DNA of 47,275 bases from Mnemiopsis leidyi (Eukaryota > Ctenophora > Tentaculata > Lobata > Bolinopsidae), in contig JH154873.1 of NCBI GenBank assembly GCA_000226015.1, positions 112,159-159,433 of the forward strand, written 5' to 3'. Shown here in pieces: positions 34,201 through 45,000 of the stretch (its first letter is position 1; every line of letters starts with the position of its first letter). The notes under the pieces were generated by a model, which saw nothing but the letters and a program-made list of their open reading frames with translations, was not told the DNA's origin and ran no database searches. Made by a program: the position numbers and the translations under genes.

Positions 34201-37200
34201 TCAGATAACAGTGTGCCGGTCAGTACTCGAGGGTTGGACTGGACCTCGCAGCGACTACAGAACATATCGGGACCTCACAACGCTACTCCGCCCGTCATGC
34301 TCCAGGGATCCGCCCATCCAGGTACTTTATAGTAGTAATACCTAACTTTATAGTTGTAATACCTAACTTTATAGTTGTAATACCTAACTTTATAGTTGTA
34401 ATACCTAGCTTTATAGTTGTAATACCTAGCTTTATAGTTGTAATACCTAACTTTATAGTTGTAATACCTAACTTTATAGTTGTAACTATACCTAACTTTA
34501 TAGTTGTAATACCTAGCTTTATAGTTGTAATACCTAACTTTATAGTTGTAACTATACCTAACTTTATAGTTGTAATACCTAGCTTTATAGTTGTAATACC
34601 TAGCTTTATAGTTGTAATACCTAGCTTTATAGTTGTAATACCTAGCTTTATAGTTGTAATACATAACTTTTATAGTTGTAATACCTAACTTTATAGTTGT
34701 AATACATAACTTTATAGTTGTAATACCTAACTTTATAGTTGTAATACCTAACTATATAGTTGTAATACCTAGCTTTATAGTTGTAATACCTAACTTTATA
34801 GTTATAATTCCAAACTCCATTCTTCTTTTCGGAGTTTTACAGTTTGTCATGGGAAATAAGCTAAGGTTGACACACAATTTCAACGACAAAATCGTACATT
34901 ATCTTGTCATCGGTATGACAGGTGTGCCATATTAAAAACTTTTGGGAAATTCAGTTTTCATATCTCATAATTGTAGAACTAAGATATTACATCAACATGA
35001 TATATTTCCTATAAGTAGTACACAATTCTGTACCTTTAAGCCTAATCAAACCCCATGGGAGCTCAGTAAAACGATCATCATCATGCCCACTGTACTTCAT
35101 TTCGCTGGAAATAATTTCCATATCATGTAGTACCGTTCTGATAATGGGGTCGGGTAAATTTTTAAAATTATGCAGTTATCAGGATTCAGTACTGGACTGG
35201 TTCCTTATGTGAAACAGCAACTGTTTAAACCAAAAACTTTCCAAATGATGAAAAATACGTCTGTCTGAAACATTTTAGACTTATTTTTTAGGTGGTTTCG
35301 TATTACTTACTTATTGCTTTTATTCAGATTCAACAATCCCGATAGAGAAGCCCAAGTTCTGGCCGGGCAGTCCGTCCAAAACCGGTGGGATGGACAAGAA
35401 GTTTCTTCTGCCTCCTAATCTTACTCCAACTGACGAACCGTTTAACGGTAAATACTAGCATTTAGAATATTATTTACAGTCTACATATTTGTAATCGGAT
35501 CGAAAGTTACTGCTTAACCATTAAAACATTAGCGTTCCCTTGTTTCATAACATTCCATATCACAGCCTGCCTCGGTTCTCTGGTATCGAAGCATTTTATA
35601 CTGACTAGAAACGTACATTCAAGACTGGAGTGTCAACCTAACATTTATTCCGTGTTATTCAAATTGTTGACAACTGTATCAATTTCTAGGAAGAAAAGAT
35701 CAGTCCTCAGAGCTGGTGAGTGTCCTGCGAGGAGCCCTTGGTTCTGTCAACCACGACGCGAATCTACTACACTGGTCAATGGAGATGCCGGTAAGCTCCT
35801 GATTTATGATGTGTCTCTTGGTTTCGCTTTAACTGTCATCATATTCATAATTGGAAACAAGGTTTTAATCCTAGTTCCGTTCATTGGAGAATTGGTACAT
35901 TGAGGAATTAAAGTCAGAAAATCTATATTCTTCTCAAAATTTTGTCGAATCAGACACATGTCAGTTATTAAATAATTGTCGGAGAATAAGTTTTAAATTT
36001 ATGCCAAACTACTGAATTTCACATTGGCGACTGAGAAATGTCTGTCTGCACCCCTATACCGGGAGAATTTTGTCCCACGATTTTATAATCTCAAAATGTT
36101 AAAATTCCTTATGCCGCCTTCACGCAAATTAGTTTGTCCTCACATCATTTGGTCTGAAATTCTAATATTAGAACCTTATCGAAAGTTCGTGTGCAATACC
36201 CTGGCCTTGGTGTGAAACCAACGAGTTGTTAAAATTATCAGGTGCATTTGAGGCCACCGTTAATTATTGAATTTATCCAATATCGAATTGATAGGCTGTT
36301 AATGTAACCGTTTATATTGGCGATTTACAATCTAGCTTTTACGATAACGCGTAATGTGCCGTATCAACAGTAGATAAGGTATTATTACCAATGACTGGCT
36401 GATCTCGTATTGTGCTGCTTGGGAGAGTTTCGTTACGGGTCTTGAACATGTCTCATCGACTTGTAATAAAACAAGAAAATGAAAAATCGGTTATATGACA
36501 AGCTGGAAAAGTTTGCTGTCACCTACATGACATGATATTCAGTATTGCACGATTCACTTCCTATCGTTATGAAGGAGAACCTGACCTATCCCTCCTATTG
36601 CAGATGAACCTGGAAGTTCCTCCTCTTTACTCCACTCCTGATCCAGTGGACGACATCGGTGCGGAAATGTGTTTCCCCAAACCGACCGACATTCCTTACG
36701 TTCCAGCAGTGTCCTACTGCAGCAAGGGTCCTCTACCTCTCCCTCCCTACACACTACCCTCCTTGGAGAGGCCGGAAAACACTGCCAGCAAAGTGAGGAT
36801 AAAGAGGGAACCCAAGCACTACACAAAGGGTGAGTTAGAGTCACGCAGTTTCTTTGTTTGAACTGTCAAACATTTTTGTGTGATTGATATGGTGCAGTCA
36901 TTAATAACGTCATCTTTGAGTTAAAAAGTGCATTTGTGTTGACCTAAACTGTACTCTCAGATAAAGACACAGAGAAAGTAAAGCGGGAGAACGACCGAAG
37001 AGTGGCGAATAACCAGCGCGAGCGTGTGCGTGTGCGGGACATTAACGAGGCGTTCAAAGAGCTGGGGAAAATGTGCACGATGCACGTGCAAAACGACAAA
37101 GTTCAGACGAAACTAAATATCTTGCATCAAGCTGTCAACGTTATAAACGATCTTGAGAAGCAAGTTGAAAGTGAGTGATAACTTTTTGATTACCAGAGTG

Positions 37201-38639
37201 CTCAAACATTAGTAGACTTTTGTAAAGCACTGAGGCAATCTGCAATTCAGAGTTTTTTGATTTTGTGAGTTCTGTTACATTTTTTCTTTCATTCTAGATT
37301 GATTAAAATCCCAATGTTTCAGCCCGGAATTTGTCAAAAGAGCTTCCTGCGTTCCAGAACGAAATAGCGATAAAACACAAGCTGGCATCGTCTAGCTCCA
37401 GCAATAGCTCCAATAACGAACTTCTCCATTCCTCGGGGGCTGGTGGAATTTCTGATCATCACTCCGCCAGAATGATGGAATGTTACCCCGCTCCCATGCC
37501 TTGCCAGCCTCTTCCTATGCCGACCCCAATTAACCCAGTACGTATATTTCAATGAAATAATCTGTAAACCATATCAGTATGATTCACTGTGAGAACGTCT
37601 TATTTGTTAGGAATCAATTTATAATTATAGATTTTTATAGTGCATCACATTTTCATTATCAGATGTCACTTGTCACTAGATTTGATAATGTACACTTGCA
37701 TCATACACATCCGATATACATTGTACATCTTCATCAACACAATCTCATTACACAAATAAATCGTTCTGCTGTTTGTCGTTTTACTCCGACAGTCACACAT
37801 CAATCACCCATTAACAAAGACAGCCTCTAACCACTACGTTCAAATCATATAAGATTTCATAACATACACTGCACTATAAATATTTGTCCCGTTACCTGTT
37901 TACCGCCCACTCATCCTGAGAAAACACACTTAAGTGCTTACTTTAAGTGCTCGTCAAGTACCTGTACCAATAAAACATAAACTCCAGTCCTCACTACATC
38001 TAACACCTTGCCACGTCTCGTACTCAGAGACACGGGCACATTGTCGTCCCTCTATCTCCATTTAGAGCACCAGGTGTGACGAATACATTTAAAATTGTCT
38101 CGTTCCGCTTAGATGTACTTGGGTCTCCTGCCTCGGTTCTGTGACGTCATACACCCTGGTGGTGACGTCATGGTGTCCCGGAGTAGTTTGTCTGTTTTGT
38201 GATGGATTGGTATTTATAAATGGTGCCGTTGATTTCTGGCATGTAAGGTCCGTGATAACGTGATTCTGACGTCATTGTGATGTCACTCAATGTTGTTTCA
38301 ACTAATTGTTGTTTTTCAATCGACCATGATCCATGCCACTCACCCTAATGCGCACTTAATCACACTGACTCTTACTCAATTGATTTCAAATAATTATGTA
38401 ACAATTTCAGACTCTTACTCAATTGATTTCAAATAATCATGTAATAATTTCAGATAGGAGTATCCCCGCATCTCCCACCCCACAGTATCTGTAGCGAGCC
38501 TCCCTCCTCCAACAGTGCCTCCATAATCACTTCCAGCATGCAAGTCATCTACAACGTTGAAGATTCTATCAATCGGGAAGGTTCCGCGAACCGCGATTAC
38601 ACGGACTACGCCTCTAGCGACGAGGAAGGACTCCAATGA
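31259..38639 (+). CDS. class I bHLH transcription factor, E-protein (TCF4/TCF12/daughterless family)
   Basis: Eight exons, all GT-AG and phase-consistent: 31259-31478, 34205-34321, 35328-35447, 35690-35790, 36604-36829, 36961-37170, 37323-37537, 38454-38639; 464 residues. The bHLH (about residues 274-331) begins [20 protein letters not shown], continues [20 protein letters not shown] and [17 protein letters not shown], and is followed by RNL. All of these are E-protein hallmarks, including the NNxRER E-box-reading basic region. It should act in the nucleus as a homodimer or as the obligate partner of tissue-specific bHLH factors. The N-terminal 260 residues are Pro/Ser-rich and divergent; I see no LDFS-type AD1, and total length is well below the 600-700 of most relatives. 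IKRE (252-255), just before the bHLH, fits the psi-K-x-E SUMO consensus. The C-terminus is acidic (DYASSDEEG). An additional in-phase exon within the 2.7-kb first intron, or an unseen 5' exon carrying AD1, cannot be excluded. Confidence 0.92.
31479..34204 (+). other. E-protein intron 1, with a possible internal promoter
   Basis: A 2.7-kb intron with no extra exon that I could confirm. Near its end, 33858-33886 is a GA-rich tract followed by TATATATA at 33896-33903, about 300 bases before exon 2. This could be a start for an N-terminally shorter isoform, as known from vertebrate E-protein genes. CACGTG lies at 32325-32330. Confidence 0.35.
34322..34806 (+). repeat. 21-bp minisatellite starting at the E-protein exon-2 donor
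   Basis: About 23 tandem copies of a 21-bp unit (TTTATAGTTGTAATACCTAA plus one base), some with a 3-base insertion (GTAACTATACC). The first copy overlaps the splice donor itself (CCAG/GTACTTTATAG). Because the unit is a multiple of three, long open frames appear on both strands (a YYNYKAR repeat on minus, an IVVIPNF repeat on plus). They are by-products; the exon-2 frame stops two codons into the intron. Confidence 0.93.
38142..38285 (+). promoter_or_regulatory. CRE cluster with TATA-like box in the last E-protein intron
   Basis: Three perfect TGACGTCA palindromes (38142-38149, 38163-38170, 38267-38274), one near-match TGATGTCA (38278-38285) and a TTATAAAT TATA-like box (38214-38221) lie within 144 bases. 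This is the expected make-up of a CREB/ATF-responsive intronic promoter or enhancer. A transcript starting here could only include the last exon, which has an in-frame ATG at 38538. Confidence 0.6.
38368..38453 (+). repeat. 43-bp tandem duplication containing the last-exon acceptor
   Basis: Copies at 38368-38410 and 38411-38453 differ at only two bases, and each ends in an acceptor (CAATTTCAG and TAATTTCAG). The downstream acceptor gives the reading frame used in the E-protein model. The upstream one adds 43 bases and shifts frame. Confidence 0.93.
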
Positions 38640-38645
38640 GACGGC

Positions 38646-38682
38646 GCACGTGCAGTGCGTGCATGATGTTGTCTGCACGTGC
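38646..38682 (+). promoter_or_regulatory. CACGTG-bearing stem-loop at the start of the E-protein 3'UTR
   Basis: GCACGTGCAG (38646-38655) and CTGCACGTGC (38673-38682) form a perfect 10-base stem with a 17-base loop, six bases after the stop codon. Each arm contains the E-box CACGTG, the right arm extends into a 12-base palindrome, and CAGCTG (38682-38687), a preferred E-protein site, abuts it. It could act in DNA (autoregulatory E-boxes) or RNA (3'UTR hairpin). Confidence 0.6.
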
Positions 38683-39603
38683 AGCTGATCCACAGAAAAA
38701 TGAACTGTTGTTTTAAGTTGATGGGTTGACATTATTACGGGGTTGATATATTTCAGACAAAGAAAGATTGTGTTTGTGCGTTCTTGTCACGTGCAACAGA
38801 CTCAGCGGGTTTGATCCCGGTTTTGTTGATTGATCCAGGAGGTCCAACTGAAACTAACGGCTAGGACACCTTAGTTTAACATATCACGTGACTAATTTTC
38901 ATTGCAATCAGTGGACTTGTCCTTCAAGGTGCTTGATTTCTTACACGTTGGCAGTAGAATTATGGAAGCTAATTAAACCCAATTATTGCTTTTTCCAAAC
39001 CAATCGGAGTATGTTAATCAGGTACACAGTTTTCTGTTCAATTTTGAGTTTCTAAATAGATTAGTTGAAATAGCCTTATTTAACTTGATTTATTATGGAT
39101 AGAGATGAAGAAAGTGATAATGCGGCACACTGGCCGTTTTAAGTGTTTTGTTTATTTATTTGATGAAATATAATAATTTATTTATGAAATGTTTCGAAAA
39201 TTATGTTGATTTTAATTAATCCATTACTTATTTTACGACGGTTAGATAAAATAGGCTAAAGTAAAATTATAGTGACTTCATTTGACAATTGTGGGATTCC
39301 ACTTTAGAGTCATTTTAATTTGACTAGGAATGATGCAGAAGTATTGCTAATAGGTGTTAAAACCATTGTTCTCTAAATGACATTGCATACATATATTTAA
39401 TTCATGTAACTTACATAATGAAATTGGTTTGATTTTAGGTAAATAACAAATGATAGCACATTATTTGATTCACGGTTGTATAATAGTATCATAATTGAGG
39501 CATGACGAGCTGCTTAACTTTTGTGCTGAAAATCAAGAGATTTTTTGAAATAAGTGTTTGTTTATTTATTAAAACGTGATCGTTAGCATTACATGCTGTA
39601 ACT

Positions 39604-39609
39604 AATAAA
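39604..39609 (+). terminator. candidate polyadenylation signal of the E-protein gene
   Basis: AATAAA followed within about 30 bases by a T/GT-rich run. It would give a 3'UTR of roughly 1 kb. The AT-rich stretch between the stop and this site shows no other gene. Confidence 0.45.
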
Positions 39610-40211
39610 CTGATATAATTCGTTTTTGAAAATTTGTATTTTATTTGTCTGTTTTAACAAGAAAATGTACACTTGGCCACATAAAATTCGAATTTTAAGA
39701 GGAAAAACTTAAATATCGTATTCAATTCACCTTAACTGCATTTAACTCAAAGTTTAGCTTTGCCTCTTTAAGCAGCCATTAAATTCAAGTCGAGATCGTA
39801 AGATCAGTGCAGACAACAGCCGAAAACGTAGCTTGATTATTAGTATGTGAGTAGGCTTTCCACTCCTTCTAAGTTCTTTCAAATTCATTGAAACAATAAG
39901 CCACAATAATGTAAAGCATACTGGAAGTTTCAAACAGTTATATGTTCAAATACAAATACAAGAAACATTCGTGCAGCTTTCCTTAAAACTTCTGGTGATG
40001 AAATGTAACACATCACAAACTAAGATAACTACAGACTTGACATCCACCACATTGGCACAGCTGCTGTAAAGAACTTCTCGGTTCAATAACATGGCTTCAG
40101 TTATACGTTAGTTCAATAAGATGATCTGCACAATGCAATTCGATATCACGAATCAAACATTTGGTCATTTTTATTAAGTGTTTAAAGTCGTTAGTGACTA
40201 ACATAATTTCA

Positions 40212-40217
40212 TTTATT
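40212..40217 (-). terminator. candidate polyadenylation signal of the GPCR gene
   Basis: AATAAA on the minus strand, about 480 bases past the GPCR stop codon. Another copy lies at 40170-40175. Which one is used cannot be told from sequence. Confidence 0.35.
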
Positions 40218-40697
40218 CAGTCGTGAGATTTCATGCAATCTTCAAATATGCAGTTGAGCAATTGGAAACAAATAACTCGATATTGATTCTACATTTTACG
40301 AATATTTCAATGAGAGTCTTATCAGTGTTTGCAAAGAAGATCGGCTGTTGCGTTTTCTTCTGCAGGCTTCAGCTCAGCTCAATATAAGCTTGTATCTAGA
40401 TAATAAATATATCATAGAATGTAATTGCCTGGGAGAATGATACGCTCTCATAAAGACTATCTTCTACTAAGTTCCCGATCCTTGTCCAGTTGGCTGACTC
40501 CCACTCAAGTGATCTTACCATAAAAGTGTTCCATTTTCAGAGAATTCGACAACTTTTTTATCGGGCTCTCCTTCTTCTACGTTTTCCATTTGGTGCTTCT
40601 TCACGGCATTACTTCTAGTTTTTTGCGATATGATTTTGTCGATAACTTTTTAACGTTTCTGTCTCTGGTGTTTCCTCCAACTACCTTTCCAGTCGTT

Positions 40698-42020
40698 TCA
40701 TACCCCAACACCAGAGGACTCCGTGTTCTTGCTCAAAAGCGAAAATTTCCCGCTGCCATTATTCTTGGAGAACAATTTAACAAACTGGGCTCGCATGACG
40801 GGCGTGGTCAGGAAATAAACAGCCGGAGAAAAACTTATTGCTGCCAGCATTACCGTGTACATTAAATCCAGGGCCAGAAATTCTGCCAAGGATTTTTTGA
40901 AGTACAAATCCGGGACAAATATTTGAGGGATCCAGGGAAGAGTCGTGAAGATGTCCATAGTGAGAATGAGGAGGATGGACCAAGGAATCGCATCCTGTCC
41001 TATTGCTTTCAGCTGTGCCAACTTCTCGCCGATTGTAACGGGTTTGTAATTGTAATCGACCTTGCTGGCCTTGTCTGCTCCTTTACACTTTCCCAAACTC
41101 TTTTCCTTCTTCTTGTGCTTGATGAGGAGGTTAACGATGAGGCAATATACAATCAGTACGCCGACAAAAGGAACAACAAACCCGACAGAAACCAGGATCC
41201 ACTTAAAGACGGTACACTGACTTTCCTCCTCTCCCAGGTGACAAAATCCTCCCATCTTCAGGTCCTCGTGTTCTATCCACACGTTGGAACAGAGACCCAG
41301 CATGGGAAGACAGGAGGTGAGTGTGAGGAGAGCAACCAAGACCACCATGACCACCACTTGGATCTTGGGGTTGAGGAGTCGCTTGTAACCTGTCGGGTAA
41401 GCCACACAGACCCACCTGGCGACTGAAATCAGGAGTATTCCGTATCCTGGCAGGGACAGAGCGAGGTATTCTATTGTTTTGACTGCGTCACAGTACTCTG
41501 ATAGGGACACATAAGTCTGGAGCGCAGCGGAAATGGTGAGGAAAGTGAAGAGAAACAACTGGCAGATGGAGTAGAAAATAAGGGAGAAGTAGAGTCTGAT
41601 CAAGTGTTTGAAGTGTTTGAGGATCAGGTAGAGCAGTATTGTCGTCGTCAGCAGGAGTATGACACAGAAGGGCCCGAACATGATCTTTGAAAGTCCCATA
41701 CCGTAGGCTTCATCTTTGAGATTAATTGGAATTGTACCATTATCAGGATCAGTTACTTCAATAAAAGATGAACTGGAAGACAAACTTTCTGATAGAAAAC
41801 CTTGTTGTGCTCGAGTTATGTAAGTAGCGCTGTCTTGCTGGGTTAAGATGTCAGAGGTTTCTGGACTTGTTGGGAACTCAGCTTCTGTCTCATTGACTGT
41901 AGATTCTTTTACTCCTAAACCATTGACAGTGGTCCATTCGATATCTCCGAAAGAGGAGGTGGTGTTGTATATGTTCGAGGACGTTGTCCAATGCTCAGTT
42001 TTGTAATCCTCTCTCGCCAT
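40698..42020 (-). CDS. rhodopsin-like (class A) G-protein-coupled receptor, intronless
   Basis: A single 440-codon frame with no splice interruption. The first 105 residues are Ser/Thr/acidic-rich with N-glycosylation sequons at N19, N43 and N94, and no signal peptide. Seven hydrophobic segments follow at about 113-134, 143-166, 178-203, 219-242, 272-300, 344-369 and 379-405. C177 before TM3 and a Cys in the second extracellular loop (C260 or C269) could form the canonical disulfide. The TM3 end reads ARW instead of DRY, TM6 ends in LPW-x-P, and TM7 ends SPAVY (NPxxY with Ser for Asn), followed by an amphipathic helix-8-like stretch (RAQFVKLFSK). Intracellular loop 3 is Lys-rich. It should sit in the plasma membrane and couple to G proteins, but the ligand is unknown and the missing DRY acid may alter activation. 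Orphan invertebrate rosette receptors look similar. Confidence 0.88.
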   Translation of the reverse strand: MAREDYKTEHWTTSSNIYNTTSSFGDIEWTTVNGLGVKESTVNETEAEFPTSPETSDILTQQDSATYITRAQQGFLSESLSSSSSFIEVTDPDNGTIPINLKDEAYGMGLSKIMFGPFCVILLLTTTILLYLILKHFKHLIRLYFSLIFYSICQLFLFTFLTISAALQTYVSLSEYCDAVKTIEYLALSLPGYGILLISVARWVCVAYPTGYKRLLNPKIQVVVMVVLVALLTLTSCLPMLGLCSNVWIEHEDLKMGGFCHLGEEESQCTVFKWILVSVGFVVPFVGVLIVYCLIVNLLIKHKKKEKSLGKCKGADKASKVDYNYKPVTIGEKLAQLKAIGQDAIPWSILLILTMDIFTTLPWIPQIFVPDLYFKKSLAEFLALDLMYTVMLAAISFSPAVYFLTTPVMRAQFVKLFSKNNGSGKFSLLSKNTESSGVGV

Positions 42021-45000
42021 ACTGAGTAAGGGTTAATGCATCAGTAATTGTCTGTTACCGTGTTAAGAATTAGAACCAAGAGGTTATCCTATAAATTTAC
42101 TCGAAAAGGCGAACAAAAATAAGTAAAATACTTGGACAGAAGACAAAAAAGGAAGTTCAGCTATTCCGCGATAAGCTACAGCTAGGTCACGCATCCCACA
42201 CGTCAACAGGTTTATTCAAGCTACTGTAAAAACGTTACACTGCATTCAGCGGGAGGCGACCGACAGAGTTATCAGATTGCGGAACCGATTTAGAGAATTA
42301 CTAGCCTAGGGAAGTGTAATCATCGGGAATATTAACATTTCCTTATTTGCTGTTAAACCTATGCTGCGAACGTGACCACAGACTTAAATAAAATATACTT
42401 GTTGTGGGAATCGAGTGTCAGAGCTTCCTTTGAGACAAGCTGAACTAATCTTGAATAATCTCGATCCGATATACTGTTGCTGACTTTTGAAAATAAAGGC
42501 GTATTACTAACAATGTAACCACCAACCAAGTACAAAAAAAGGGAGGGCGGTAATGTCTAAAGAACGCTAGATATGAGAGGAATATCAGATAGTCACGTTC
42601 ATAGAACATAACATGTCACAACAATAATTGGATTCCATGATCTAGCTATCCTACACCATGACGTGGCGTGACGCAAATTCCGATAATAGAAACACAACAC
42701 GGCCTGTCATGATAAGATCAGCTACGGTTCATGGTGGTGCTATGGCTCTCAAATTCCAGAAATTCAGCAGCCGACGATCGGCGGACAACTGCAGTCTGTT
42801 GACTTCAACTTGATCGGTATTAAGTCCAATAGTCCATTAGTAAGCACCTACATTGGACTTTCCTTAGTAATGCTTACGTATGGAACTTAAAATAATGGGA
42901 TTGAATATTTTGTGCCGAATTATAAATGTGAACCGAACACAAATATTCTCGCAAGCAAAGATATCTAAAAAGAGAAAATTTGTACTTGCTAAAAGAAGTG
43001 ATGACAACATCGCCAAGCTTCCTTCATGCCAATTGTTGACATCAAACACCTCAGAAATGTCTCGAAAAGCATGCTCTCAGATTTTGGCCAGACCTGCAAA
43101 TTTGGGCGAGTTTCAGGGGAATTTACAAAACGACCGCCACATAAAATAAGACAGGATACGTCACAGACGTAATGTCTGTGCCGCAAGCAGAGTTTTCTCT
43201 GTAAACTGATTACTGAGCAGCAGTCGTGTATGCTTAAAAACAAGCCCATAGGTTACAGCAATTAAGTAACCTAACTTGATGAAATGGGGATAATATATTC
43301 TTTTCTTGTGATTGTGTAGTAATTGTGAGAAAAGCGAACCCTAGTAAATCTGGACGTCCACGGTTAACAAGACTGAGCTTAACATCTGTCAGCAGCTTTG
43401 CTCGATAAAGTGTCCTTTGTTTGAGAGCCGTGGCTGCAAAAATGGAATCCCACATGCACTATGCAGGGACCTATGTGGAAAGGTGGCTAGAAATTATGGG
43501 GAAATTGTGGTACAGGAAAACGAATGTTAAGAATGTGGTAGCAAAAACGTTAAAATTCCAGCAAGAGCAAGGTGTGCGAGAAAATATAGGTGGCATAAAA
43601 ACTACCCCTTATGATTTATGAAGGACCATTCTCTATTAAGGACCATTCTTCTTCTAACCAGATTAAAGTATCATTTTTCGCCTTAAGTGATCATGGATGT
43701 GTGCCCCAAAGTCACCCTAAAACAGAAACTATCCCTCACAAGAAGTTAGGGATAATCAAACATCACTCATGAGAATTGAGCTGGGAGCGATTCTCTCCCA
43801 AACTGAGTGATTAGTTTAAGTATGATGTTGTCAGGAACCACCCCAAAAAGGAAATTACGGGGGAGAAGGAGGCGCCTAGGAAGTTAAACATCTCCAAACT
43901 CTTCTACTAAGTGAGCTTAGGTCACTCCCTGCCACACGGATGAGCTAATTCACGAAATTTAATTATTTCGTATTTTTAGTTCGCAAGTACAAAGCTGTCA
44001 CTGATTCAGAGACCGGTTTCCAAGCTCTGTCGGTGAATATTCAGCCACTGCCCTCTGTGCTGAGTATCTACGTAACTAATGAGACAAATTAATAAGTTTT
44101 TCCCGACTCCTCCCTTTTTTCCGAGCCTTCGAATGCCATGTGGACTTAAATTTGAAATTTCATACAAAATTTGAAATTTCATGCACAAATATACGCAAAA
44201 CTAGCATTTTACTCAGCATTTCAGGCACTAAAGCAACTAATTGGGAAAGTCGTCGGGAACTGCTCTATCATTGAAATTTTCTGAGATCTTGATTAATTTG
44301 ATTCGTTAGTCATGTTTATAAGATAACCTGACAAAGCGATTGTGCCACATTTGCCGACTACGAATTGTTATGTAATTTCCATTTTCCACTATCAAATATG
44401 AAAACAACAAATTCACCGCGCTAAATGATTTCAAGGGATAGCATATCTGGGCCGCTTAGCATACTTGTCTACTTTATTGGTGATAGATGAGTTAGAACTT
44501 AGAAACCTAAAATCTGCTTCACCAAATTCAAGTTGGTGGGGCTAATGACGAATAATCTTGTTAACATTCAGGTCAAATATTTCATGATTTTGATATAAGG
44601 TAACGCATCGTTTGCAAGGCAGTAAATGGTATTTCATCTAATCTTGCAAAATTCATTACCGGCCTCCCTCGTTATCGTGGCCACAAAGAAACCACGTTTC
44701 ATTTTTTCTAATAATTCAAGATTCAAGAAGACAAGATGTTATGACCTTGGTGACCTGTGACTATTGCCTAGGGCCAGGCCAAACTAACATGAATGATCGT
44801 TCAGGACCTGCCGACAATTTGCACCACCTTATCCGCCATGATATAACATAAGGTTACGTAACTAGCTGTAGAAGCTAAAACTCAAAATTAAACAATTTTA
44901 TGTCGAAATAGTATTTGATAAAGCTCAGTGAACCGATACATATTCTTGAAGGTGTTCATACTTAAAGATCGAACACGATTAAAGTAGAACCAACACTGTC

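Noticed and set aside
34275..34664. 129-codon minus-strand frame with YYNYKAR repeats
   Set aside because: It is the translation of a 21-bp minisatellite plus E-protein exon 2 antisense, kept open only because the unit is a multiple of three.
38805..38840. GGGTTTGATCCC resembling a tRNA T-arm
   Set aside because: No A-box, acceptor stem or anticodon arm at the right distance.
40923..41426. 167-codon open frame on the plus strand
   Set aside because: It is antisense to the GPCR, whose motifs and membrane segments are clear on the minus strand; the plus frame has no domain.
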